A stretch of DNA of 32,845 nt from Candidatus Daviesbacteria bacterium (GTDB taxonomy: Bacteria > Patescibacteriota > Microgenomatia > Daviesbacterales > UBA10151), in the NCBI GenBank assembly GCA_016176335.1, contig JACOXI010000005.1:127391-160235 (forward strand), read 5' to 3'. The notes under the pieces are model-generated. The model was not told where the DNA came from. It worked only from the letters and a program-made list of their open reading frames with translations, and searched no databases. Below are positions 25,194 through 32,845 of the stretch, piece after piece. Both the position numbers and the translations under genes were made by a program. How positions within the stretch are numbered: position 1 is the stretch's first letter; every line of letters starts with the position of its first letter.

Positions 25194-26195
25194 TTATGGC
25201 CAAAGTTGAACGTGTGCCTGTTTCAAGATAAAATGTCTAAAAGCACGGTCGGGGAATCTAAATGTATTAACAGTCGTACGTTGAACCTTCTTAGATTTCA
25301 ATTCAGCCCATCCTAAAGCAAGTATCCCAAGTACACCAGCCACAGGTATCCAGGGAATCTGAGGTATTTCAAAACTACCGCCTGCTCCTTTTCCAGCAGC
25401 TCCGGCTGTGGATGAAACTACAGCTGTGGCAGCAGCTATGTAATCTGCTCTGCCCTGGTCTTTGGCTTGTCGTATCAAAGTTTCTACTCTGGTTTTTTCC
25501 TGCTCTTCCGCAACTGCAGCAGCTCTGCCTTTAACCTCCCCTCTAGCTTCCGCTGTTTCGGTCAACTTTTTATCTTCTTCAGCCCTCTTGGCTTGGTCAA
25601 CCAATTTCTGAAGTTTCTGAACCTCATCCTTCAAAGTGGCTACTTGATTTTCGGCGGCCGAAGGTGAGAGTGTTGATCCTTGTGTGGCAGTTCGTGACGG
25701 AGTAGGAGTTTCTCTTTTTTGAATCCCTTCTTCCACTATTGAACTGACGTGTTCAAATTTACCGCAGGTGATAGCTGTATTTATTCCAGGAGACACTCTT
25801 CGACCATTTGCATCAGTGGCAAAATACACAACCTGTCTGGCATCTTTTCCATTTTTTACCGTATCACTCGGACCCTCAAACGTCACCAGTACTTCTTGCC
25901 CTATCCTTAACTTCCCATCAGCTATCCTTCTTCCATTAGAATCTTCCACCACTATCACTCGTGCTCCTTTGGAGAAAGCTTCATTATCAACTGTCATTCC
26001 TAAGCCGGCACGGCAATTAGGATTAAAAGCTTCACCTACAGGCGTGCTTGGCAACCCAGATGCTAATTTTTCCAGTAATGGCGGTAAATAGGTCAATGAC
26101 CCTGCGGCAAGAAAACCTGCCAAGGCCACCCTCGCAACTGGATTTATGTCTGGATTTCTGTTCGGTCCGATCTCTGCTCTACGATCAGGATTCAT
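25194..26195 (-). CDS. Hypothetical membrane protein with central coiled coil and C-terminal TM
   Basis: N-terminal hydrophobic segment, coiled-coil-like AENQVATLKDEVQKLQKLVDQAKRAEEDKKLTETAEARGEVKGRAAAVAEEQEKTRVETLIRQAKDQG, C-terminal IPWIPVAGVLGILALGWAELKSKK. Confidence 0.6.
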   Translation of the reverse strand: MNPDRRAEIGPNRNPDINPVARVALAGFLAAGSLTYLPPLLEKLASGLPSTPVGEAFNPNCRAGLGMTVDNEAFSKGARVIVVEDSNGRRIADGKLRIGQEVLVTFEGPSDTVKNGKDARQVVYFATDANGRRVSPGINTAITCGKFEHVSSIVEEGIQKRETPTPSRTATQGSTLSPSAAENQVATLKDEVQKLQKLVDQAKRAEEDKKLTETAEARGEVKGRAAAVAEEQEKTRVETLIRQAKDQGRADYIAAATAVVSSTAGAAGKGAGGSFEIPQIPWIPVAGVLGILALGWAELKSKKVQRTTVNTFRFPDRAFRHFILKQAHVQLWP

Positions 26196-26470
26196 AATAA
26201 TGCACGGATTATACTATGGGGTCAACTAATTGTCAATCCCTCAATTTCATTCGGGATTGACCCTGAGTATACCGAATGGGTCAATCTGGGAAATCTATAT
26301 GTATAGAGTGCTCAATCGGGAGCTTGTCCCTGCCCTAGACAAACCCCCGATTCAAAACTCTACAAGGGTTCTGCTAACCGCCAAATTGACCCGAAAAATG
26401 TATCTTCCAAACGCCTTATTTTGAGGGTATATAGTACCCAATTTCCCAAATTTGAGCCTATATTGGGGTA

Positions 26471-26605
26471 TTGACAACCCTCTAAAATTTGCTCTATTGT
26501 TATCTTAGAAAGCAACTTCTATCTGCTCTTGAAGTTGTTTTCGAAATAAATTAAAAGGGCATTGCTATTCGAGTCCGTCTGCGGTAGTAATGCTCTTTTT
26601 TTGAC
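26471..26605 (+). ncRNA. Candidate small RNA / structured transcript A with intrinsic terminator
   Basis: TTGACA ~26472 with 18-nt spacer to TATTGT; hairpin GCAACTTC...GAAGTTGT; 15-bp terminator-like stem 26553-26567/26585-26599 followed by a T run. Confidence 0.45.
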
Positions 26606-26625
26606 CTTTTTGGTCAAAAAAAGAG
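26593..26625. terminator. Perfect 14-bp palindromic hairpin (bidirectional terminator-like)
   Basis: CTCTTTTTTTGACC-TTTTT-GGTCAAAAAAAGAG. Confidence 0.7.
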
Positions 26626-26687
26626 ACATTGCGATCTCGCTTCTCTTTCTAAACTTTATTCTATTTTAAACGTACAAAGCTCGCACT

Positions 26688-26798
26688 GGACAATTTACTC
26701 CCCTAATTTTACTTACAACTTCAAGATCGTTGTAAATTGTCCAAAAAATACAAAAAAAGGACTCCTTGGTCCGTCTGCCTCCAAGGAATCCTTTTTTT
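26688..26798 (+). ncRNA. Candidate structured RNA B with alternative hairpins and terminator
   Basis: GGACAATTTAC (26688-26698) pairs with GTAAATTGTCC (26732-26742); TTACAAC (26713-26719) pairs with overlapping GTTGTAA (26729-26735); 18-bp terminator-like stem with one mismatch 26752-26769/26781-26798. Confidence 0.4.
26752..26798. terminator. Bidirectional intrinsic terminator
   Basis: AAAAAAAGGACTCCTTGG / CCAAGGAATCCTTTTTTT, 11-nt loop, T-run on both strands. Confidence 0.75.
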
Positions 26799-26901
26799 AT
26801 CCTCTTACCATCAGTATTAACTTTTGGTCAGAATTTGTTAAAACTTTCTTAACCTGCTCTGTTACCAAATCTATCCTCTGTGCTCTTATTCGGGTTCCCA
26901 T
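26797..26901 (-). CDS. Unannotated 34-aa small ORF: MGTRIRAQRIDLVTEQVKKVLTNSDQKLILMVRG
   Basis: ATG preceded on the minus strand by GAGGAG (TTGAGGAGAGATAGAAAAATG); TAA stop directly abuts the bidirectional terminator 26752-26798; below the 60-aa ORF-track cutoff. Confidence 0.55.
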   Translation of the reverse strand: MGTRIRAQRIDLVTEQVKKVLTNSDQKLILMVRG

Positions 26902-27128
26902 TTTTCTATCTCTCCTCAACCCTAAATTAAACTTGAAATCAAACATAATTTGAGATTACCACCAAAATTACTATTTGTCAAGTATTACATGCCCCATAGC
27001 AAATATTACATTAAATTATAGTAGACCCGTAGTTATTTAGGGGGGATATGATAGGTTCTTTAGGCTGCTATGACAATCTAAATAAGGGGTATACTTTTAG
27101 ATGTTAACAAGAAAATAAGTAATGTGGA

Positions 27129-27192
27129 TATCTCAAAACTCAAATCGCAAAACGCAAATCTGCATCTAAAATCTTAAAACTTTAAAAGATCT
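27129..27192. repeat. Interspersed AT-rich repeat, reverse orientation
   Basis: ATCTCAAAACTCAAATCGCAAAACGCAAATCTGCATCTAAAATCTTAAAACTTTAAAAGATCT; reverse complement matches the 20730 and 31163 copies. Confidence 0.8.
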
Positions 27193-27242
27193 TGAATTAC
27201 CCTACCATCTGTGGCAGAATACCCTGGTAAAGGAATAATTTT

Positions 27243-28151
27243 GTGCGTATCAAACTTATATTGCGCCTGATAATGGCGTTGATCTTTGCCACCTTTGCGG
27301 TCATTTTTTCTTCACTTCTGCCGCCCATTCCCGGGACAGATCAGCTACTTGTTAAAGTGCTCCTCACCATAATTTTTGCCGCAATAGGCTTTTTGGTATT
27401 TCCGGATATGGCAAGGAGCTTAAAGATATTATATTTTTCCTTTTCTAATTTTATGATACACAAGGTTTCTTCCGAAATTTCAAACCAGATGATTAGAATC
27501 TTAAAAGGGGCTCATTTTCCCATTCCCAGCTTTCCCACACCTCAAATAGGTTCTGTTTCTTTCTCAAGACCTTTAATTTTGGATACATCCGCCATCATTG
27601 ACGGAAGGATTTTAGATATTGCCAAAGCAGGCTTTATTTCCGGTTTGGTTTTAATACCCAAATTTATCCTCCTGGAACTTCAACAAGTATCAGACTCTGC
27701 CGATACCTTAAAAAGGGCAAGAGGCAGAAGAGGATTTGAAGTGGTGGAAGATTTAAAAAAGATTAAAAGTTTCAGGGTCGATATTTGGGAAAAAGAACAA
27801 TCCGGCAAAAGTACGGATGATAAACTGTTAAATTTGGCCAAAGGCATACACGGCAAAATAGTAACCACTGATTTTAACTTAAATAAGCTTGCTTCTATCT
27901 CCTCTGTGACGGTCTTAAATGTTAATGATTTATCTAATGCCTTAAAATCCATTTCGCTTCCGGGAGAGGAACTTAAGATTAAAATAGTGCATATAGGAAA
28001 AGAGGTTGATCAGGGAGTTGGGTATCTCGCGGACGGGACAATGGTGGTTGTAGAAAATGCAGCAGGAAAAATGGGGGATAATCTAAAAGTCAAGGTCACC
28101 AAATCCATCCAAATTCCCGCAGGCAGGATGATTTTTGCAAAGCAAATGTAA
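27243..28151 (+). CDS. PIN/TRAM-domain membrane protein (YacL-like putative RNase); GTG start
   Basis: N-terminal TM helices; PIN core LILDTSAIIDGRILDIAKAGFISGLVLIPKFILLELQQVSDSAD...GRRGFEVV...STDDKLLNLAKGIHGKIVTTDFNLNKLA; C-terminal TRAM-like GVGYLADGTMVVVENAAGKMGDNLKVKVTKSIQIPAGRMIFAK. Confidence 0.92.
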   Translation: MRIKLILRLIMALIFATFAVIFSSLLPPIPGTDQLLVKVLLTIIFAAIGFLVFPDMARSLKILYFSFSNFMIHKVSSEISNQMIRILKGAHFPIPSFPTPQIGSVSFSRPLILDTSAIIDGRILDIAKAGFISGLVLIPKFILLELQQVSDSADTLKRARGRRGFEVVEDLKKIKSFRVDIWEKEQSGKSTDDKLLNLAKGIHGKIVTTDFNLNKLASISSVTVLNVNDLSNALKSISLPGEELKIKIVHIGKEVDQGVGYLADGTMVVVENAAGKMGDNLKVKVTKSIQIPAGRMIFAKQM

Positions 28152-28156
28152 GGAAC

Positions 28157-28837
28157 CTAAATAGCATCCTTACCTAAAATAATCACAATATCCGCATCTT
28201 TAGGCTTTATTTCTCTTTCAGGCAATTCTCCAACGGTTACATTCAGCAAGTTGGCGATACTTTCTGCGAGTTTTTTTGATGATTCATTCAATACCACCAC
28301 CAATGTTTTGTCATAGTCCCCTCTTTCGGCATTTTCTTTTGAGGAAACCTCAAACTGTAAATTTTCCTTTCGTAATCTGTCCTCTATTTTTGTTGTCAAT
28401 CCCGAAGTTTTAGTACCATTTCTTAAAGCAACCTTCAAAAGCACCTGTACTTTGGCAGACGAGGTACCGATATTCAAAGAAGCAACATCAATCACTTTTT
28501 TGGTAATAGGATCATAAAGTATGGCTTTTGCCACATTAGTATAGATTAAAACTTTATCTCCGTTCTTGGCTCTTTGGAAAAAAGGCCGATCCTGCATTTT
28601 TGCCACATCTGTAATTGTTGTAACAGCAGGAGTTTCATCTTCCGGCAAATCAATTAGTTTCGAAACTTCTTCTACCAGTTTTTTAACATCCTGGTAAGAT
28701 ATCGTTTGGGAATCATCTAGGACTTGGCTTTTTTGATTTTGATAAAGAAGAAAACCTCCCCCTAAAATAACAAGACCAACTAATGCTACAGCCGGAATAA
28801 CCAGTTTATAGTTTATATGATCCATTCTGATGCGCAT
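28157..28837 (-). CDS. LytR C-terminal (LytR_C)-like domain membrane protein
   Basis: Single N-terminal TM; C-terminal VQVLLKVALRNGTKTSGLTTKIEDRLRKENLQFEVSSKENAERGDYDKTLVVVLNESSKKLAESIANLLN...ADIVIILGKD. Confidence 0.75.
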   Translation of the reverse strand: MRIRMDHINYKLVIPAVALVGLVILGGGFLLYQNQKSQVLDDSQTISYQDVKKLVEEVSKLIDLPEDETPAVTTITDVAKMQDRPFFQRAKNGDKVLIYTNVAKAILYDPITKKVIDVASLNIGTSSAKVQVLLKVALRNGTKTSGLTTKIEDRLRKENLQFEVSSKENAERGDYDKTLVVVLNESSKKLAESIANLLNVTVGELPEREIKPKDADIVIILGKDAI

Positions 28838-28968
28838 GATGGGAAAAATAACACAAGCTTACTTTTTGATCAAGAGGTGAAATTATTTACGTTTTTGACT
28901 CTTTGTCAAAAAGGCAAGGTTCTGCGAGCACGAAGTAAAATTTCCTACACTGAAGTGCGAGCAGGTTC

Positions 28969-29757
28969 TTACTCTTTACCTATGATAATCCTTGCGGAGG
29001 CTGTTGAATCCTTAAGTTTACCTGAAATTGAGGCTATTTTGATGATGTCTTTAATATCCACGACAATAGAGTCTATCCCGGCCATCAAATCCTCTTGAAC
29101 AAAAAATTGGTTTGTTTGGATATCTTTGTCCGCATTCGCAACTTTTACCACCTGATATCCCAAAGCTTTGAGCTGATCTGCCAATTTTTTAGCTGCTCCT
29201 GTCACACCTCCCCCATTAAGCACCTCAAAAGACCATTCTGATCTATTTAGAGCTTTCGGGGTTGGGGTTGGGGTTGAGGAAGTTGTACTTTTCGGGGGAG
29301 AAATAACAGTTTGTTCTTGTTTTTTAGGACTGCCCACTCCTGCAACAAAATATATCGCGCCCCCTATCACTGCTATAGTTAGCATAAACAAAATCAAAGT
29401 GACAAGTTTTCCTGAAAGCCTTTTTCCCTTTGGATTTAAATTGTAGCTTGGCTGATGATCCCGGACAAATTGGTTAAGGTCACGCCGCAGTACTTCTGAT
29501 TTCCTCATATCTTCACCATCATCTTCTTCATCCTGCTCCTCCTCATCTTCTTCACTATCTTCCTCTACATCTGTATCTTTTTCCTTGTCCTCCGAAGCTT
29601 TAGCGAAGGAGGATTCCTCCTCTGCTTTCTCATCTTCTTTAAGAGTAATACCCGCCTCGGGCTGGGTCTCTTTCTCATTATCATCCTCATCATCCTCCCG
29701 CACCATCTCTTCTTCTTCTATTTTATGTTTCTTTTTTTCTTCCTTTACATCATCCAT
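28969..29757 (-). CDS. LytR_C-like membrane protein with highly acidic cytoplasmic N-terminus
   Basis: Asp/Glu-rich first ~90 aa; TM LVTLILFMLTIAVIGGAIYFVAG; C-terminal WSFEVLNGGGVTGAAKKLADQLKALGYQVVKVANAD...SARIIIGKE. Confidence 0.7.
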   Translation of the reverse strand: MDDVKEEKKKHKIEEEEMVREDDEDDNEKETQPEAGITLKEDEKAEEESSFAKASEDKEKDTDVEEDSEEDEEEQDEEDDGEDMRKSEVLRRDLNQFVRDHQPSYNLNPKGKRLSGKLVTLILFMLTIAVIGGAIYFVAGVGSPKKQEQTVISPPKSTTSSTPTPTPKALNRSEWSFEVLNGGGVTGAAKKLADQLKALGYQVVKVANADKDIQTNQFFVQEDLMAGIDSIVVDIKDIIKIASISGKLKDSTASARIIIGKE

Positions 29758-29785
29758 AACTCTTTGATTATATTATTTACCAAAG

Positions 29786-31171
29786 TCATTTGGCAACCCC
29801 CCTTACGAATGCTACTTTTGCTGTCTGGAATAAATTTTTAACTGTTTTTGGTGTAATGATCGTTATAAATCCTAATTTTCTCCCCTCTTTTTCCCTTCTG
29901 TCCATTTCTCTAACTGTTCTCACTTCCCCCAATAACCCTACCTCTCCTACAAAAACCGTCTTCGGTTTTATTGTTTGATCCTCAAAAGAGGAAATGATGG
30001 CCATGCAAATCCCCAAGTCCGCTGCAGGCTCAAAAACCCGCAGTCCTCCGGTGACATTTACAAAAACATCCTGATCATATAATGGTAACCCCATTCTCTT
30101 TTGCAAAACTGCCACCAAAAGTTGTAAACGGTTGTTATCCACCCCCGAACCTGTACGTCTGGGCGAAGGCAGGCTTGTTTTGGTCACCAGAGCCTGGATT
30201 TCCACCAAAAGGGGTCGCAGTCCTGTTAAAATTGCCACCACTGCTGAACCCGGAGCATCCACCTTTTGATCCAAAAAGATTTTGGAAGGATTTTTCACCT
30301 CCACCATTCCCGCATCTACCATCTCAAAAACCCCCACCTCATCTGTGGGTCCAAACCTGTTTTTATTACTTCGTAAAATCCTAAATTGGGTGGCGGAGTC
30401 ACCTTCCAAAGACAAAACCACATCCACCATATGTTCCAAAGTTTTAGGACCGGCAATAGTCCCTTCTTTTGTCACATGACCAACCAAAAATATAGGGATA
30501 TGACTCTCTTTGGCCACTTTCTGCAGTCTCGCAGCACACTCCCTAACTTGGCCTATTGAGCCGGCAATGGATTCCAAATCCTGCGTTTCCAGGGTTTGGA
30601 TCGAATCCACAATGACCAAGGCAGGTTGAGTTTGTCTGATAGCTTCTACCACCACATCCACATCCACCTCATTTAAAACTGCCAAATTCTCCTTTGGAGA
30701 AATCCGATCCACCCGAATTTTAATCTGGTGAGCCGATTCTTCGCCTGCAACATACAAAACTTGTTTATCGTTAATCGTTAATCGTTCATCGTTTATACGA
30801 TCATCAATATTCTTTATACTATTTAAATTCAGTGCCAGCTGTGTGAGCAATGTACTTTTTCCTATTCCAGGATCACCTGAAACCAGGTTGACAGAACCTA
30901 AAACTATTCCCCCGCCTAAAACCCGATCAAACTCCTCCATTTTTGTAGTCAGCCTTTTATAATTAACTTGCTTTATTTCCCCTAAATTTATTATTTTTGT
31001 TTTTTCCCTTAATTCTTGATTCTTGATTCTTGATTCTGAACTCTCCACTTCCTCCACCAATGAATTCCAGGAGTCACATTGGGGGCATTTGCCAAGATAT
31101 TGTGAGGAACGGTATCCACACTGCTGGCAGATATAGACTGAATGACTCTTCGGCATATTAGAAAATCTCAA
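29786..31171 (-). CDS. radA: DNA repair protein RadA/Sms
   Basis: N-terminal zinc finger CQQCGYRSSQYLGKCPQCDSWNSLVEE; Walker A SGDPGIGKSTLL; KNRFGPTDEVGVFEM; C-terminal Lon-like region. Confidence 0.96.
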   Translation of the reverse strand: MRFSNMPKSHSVYICQQCGYRSSQYLGKCPQCDSWNSLVEEVESSESRIKNQELREKTKIINLGEIKQVNYKRLTTKMEEFDRVLGGGIVLGSVNLVSGDPGIGKSTLLTQLALNLNSIKNIDDRINDERLTINDKQVLYVAGEESAHQIKIRVDRISPKENLAVLNEVDVDVVVEAIRQTQPALVIVDSIQTLETQDLESIAGSIGQVRECAARLQKVAKESHIPIFLVGHVTKEGTIAGPKTLEHMVDVVLSLEGDSATQFRILRSNKNRFGPTDEVGVFEMVDAGMVEVKNPSKIFLDQKVDAPGSAVVAILTGLRPLLVEIQALVTKTSLPSPRRTGSGVDNNRLQLLVAVLQKRMGLPLYDQDVFVNVTGGLRVFEPAADLGICMAIISSFEDQTIKPKTVFVGEVGLLGEVRTVREMDRREKEGRKLGFITIITPKTVKNLFQTAKVAFVRGVAK

Positions 31172-31303
31172 AAATCAAATGTCCCGTCAAAGACGAGGCT
31201 CGCCTCTGGCGGCAAAACTCAAAACTACAATTCAAATCTCAAAACTTTACAGATTTAAGATTTTAGATGTAGATTTGCGATTTGAGATATAACATTTGAG
31301 ATT
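31163..31303. repeat. Interspersed AT-rich repeat with nested GC-rich palindrome
   Basis: AATCTCAAAAATCAAATGTC...TTCAAATCTCAAAACTTTACAGATTTAAGATTTTAGATGTAGATTTGCGATTTGAGATATAACATTTGAGATT, interrupted by GACGAGGCTCGCCTCTGGCGG (~31192-31212). Confidence 0.75.
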
Positions 31304-32369
31304 ATTTATATATCAATCCTTCAGTAGAAGTTCTAAACGGAGCAAGAGTAATTCTTCTTTTTTGAGTATCCGCGCCATCCACCAGAAAGCTTTGGGATTT
31401 ACCAACCTCATAAGTTATGTCCTGATCCATTTTTGATGAAGGCAAGAATCCTTCCGCGCCTGTCAGGGCCACTACTACTCCGGCATCTGAAACATTGGTT
31501 ATTTCTCCCTTGACTACCTCATCTGCAGGATAAATTTGAGCAAGTTTCACAAAAGGATCCTCATTCAATTGTTTTATCGAAAGGTTCAGCCTGCCTAAAT
31601 CCTCATCCACTCCCAAAACCAAAGCTTCAATTTCCTGATTCTTGAAAAAAGCAGACAAATCTTCTGTTCTTTCCCAGGCAACCTCTGAAATTAACACCAA
31701 TCCTCGAACATCATCTTTCTCCACCACTACCCCAAAAGGCAGAATTGAAACTACTTTTCCTTTAAAGTTTTGGCCTTTTTTGAAGTTTCTAAGCTTTGCT
31801 CTCACCGCATCTTCGGTCAATCCTTTTTGGGTAAATATCAGTTTGTTTGCATTTTCATCAACTTCGGAAACCAAAAAATTAACTGCTTGCCCGATCAATT
31901 CTTGAGCACTGGAAACATTTTTGTTGAGTACCTCAAAACCGGATAATGAGTTTGGTAAAAATCCTCTGACCGAATCTGCTTCCACAATCAGCCCGCCTTT
32001 ATTGATTTCCACGACCGTACCTGACAGTTTTGATTTGTTTGTCTGGGAATTTTTAAATCTTAACCAGTTTTTCCCCCTGCCCCGTCTGATACCAGACTTG
32101 GGTTGTGGAAGGTTAAGAGATAAAACAACTTGGCCGTTCTCGTTTTCCGAAAAAATTACAAAGGCTTTAACTTTCTCCCCGATTTTCAGCTTTTCCAGTT
32201 GAGCCGAAGAGAATTCTTTTTTGGGTAAAACAGCCTCCGATTTTGCACCGAGATCCAAAATGATTTCGGAATCATTGATGGCAACAATTTCACCCTCAAT
32301 TTCCTGGCCGCGTCTGATATTAACAATTTTTGAGGCAGAAGAAGCCAACAGCTTCTCCATGACATCCAT
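31302..32369 (-). CDS. rpsA: S1 RNA-binding domain protein (ribosomal protein S1-like)
   Basis: Several S1 repeats: GQEIEGEIVAINDSEIILDLGAKSEAVLPKKEF; LSGTVVEINKGGLIVEADSVRGFLPNSL; FKGKVVSILPFGVVVEKDDVRGLVLISEVAWE; VKGEITNVSDAGVVVALTGAEGFLPSSKM. Confidence 0.9.
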   Translation of the reverse strand: MDVMEKLLASSASKIVNIRRGQEIEGEIVAINDSEIILDLGAKSEAVLPKKEFSSAQLEKLKIGEKVKAFVIFSENENGQVVLSLNLPQPKSGIRRGRGKNWLRFKNSQTNKSKLSGTVVEINKGGLIVEADSVRGFLPNSLSGFEVLNKNVSSAQELIGQAVNFLVSEVDENANKLIFTQKGLTEDAVRAKLRNFKKGQNFKGKVVSILPFGVVVEKDDVRGLVLISEVAWERTEDLSAFFKNQEIEALVLGVDEDLGRLNLSIKQLNEDPFVKLAQIYPADEVVKGEITNVSDAGVVVALTGAEGFLPSSKMDQDITYEVGKSQSFLVDGADTQKRRITLAPFRTSTEGLIYK

Positions 32370-32395
32370 CCATAATCACCTATCTTTCTTTAGAA

Positions 32396-32513
32396 TCCCG
32401 GCAGCGAGGTATTTTCACTCCGGCTTGCGCCGGAATTATCGTCCCTGCTGAAGCTTTTTACGACTGAGTTCGGGATGGGATCAGGTAGTGCAGCTTCGCT
32501 CAAACCACCGAGA
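32396..32513 (-). rRNA. rrf: 5S rRNA
   Basis: Minus strand: TCTCGGTGGTTTGAGCGAAGCTGCACTACCTGATCCCATCCCGAACTCAGTCGTAAAAAGCTTCAGCAGGGACGATAATTCC...AATACCTCGCTGCCGGGA, with the 5S core CCCATCCCGAACTCAG and terminal pairing. Confidence 0.93.
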
Positions 32514-32624
32514 AGTTAAGTATAAAGTATTTTGTATTAAGTATCAAGGCCGACTTTCCAAGCAAGAAACTTTTGCGCCTCGAAATGTGAATACGGTTTT
32601 TGAAGGAATTTATCAAAAAATCTC

Positions 32625-32845
32625 AACTGTGACCATTAGTATTAGTAGGCTCAATGCCTTACAGCACTTACACCGCTAACCTATCAACGTCGTAGTCTAC
32701 GACGGGTCTTACAATCCCTTGCGGGATTGCTTTTCAAAGATTCCTCATCTTGGGGTCTGCTTCGTGCTTAGATGCTTTCAGCACTTATCAAAAAACAACG
32801 TAGCTACCCTGCGCTGCACTTTTGGTACAACAGGCACACTAGAGG
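32625..32845 (-). rRNA. rrl: 23S rRNA, 3' end (continues beyond window)
   Basis: Plus strand shows the antisense of conserved 23S 3' sequences: GTGACCATTAGTATTAGTAGGCTCAAT, CCTATCAACGTCGTAGTCT, GCTTCGTGCTTAGATGCTTTCAGCACTTATC, CGTAGCTACCCTGCGCTGC. Confidence 0.93.

Noticed and set aside
29585-32451. Plus-strand ORFs opposite the acidic protein, radA, rpsA and 5S
   Set aside because: Low-complexity Ser/Pro/Phe-rich translations of antisense strands over clearly recognised genes.

Overview
The window looks like a Patescibacteria/CPR (Microgenomates-like) chromosome segment; that taxonomic call is an inference from gene content, repeat style and divergent ATP synthase, not from a search. Left to right (+ strand): the 3' end of atpA, then atpG, atpD and a short atpC. 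Next is a ~14.4 kb giant surface-fibre locus: MerR-type HTH, TM helix, many [10 protein letters not shown]-type repeats, Kelch-like and LamG-like modules, a peptidase S74 chaperone domain and a C-terminal stalk. It is followed by a TPR-fused O-antigen-ligase-like gene. On the - strand lie two tRNA-Ala genes, a LysM/M23 peptidase, rho, a Cys-rich LPKTG surface protein and a coiled-coil membrane protein. A ~1 kb intergenic region has several strong hairpins and an unannotated 34-aa ORF. Then come a PIN/TRAM protein (+), two LytR_C-type proteins, radA, a ribosomal-S1-like protein, 5S rRNA and the 3' end of 23S rRNA (all -). Main observations: (1) the giant fibre gene is split by an exact 23-bp tandem duplication; removing one copy restores a single ~4,794-codon ORF; (2) short, often palindromic interspersed repeats occur between genes and in frame inside at least five proteins; (3) a structured intergenic locus has two hairpin/terminator units sharing a 10-nt loop sequence, plus a missed small ORF; (4) the giant gene has an operator-like iterated motif upstream and a start codon in a perfect hairpin loop.
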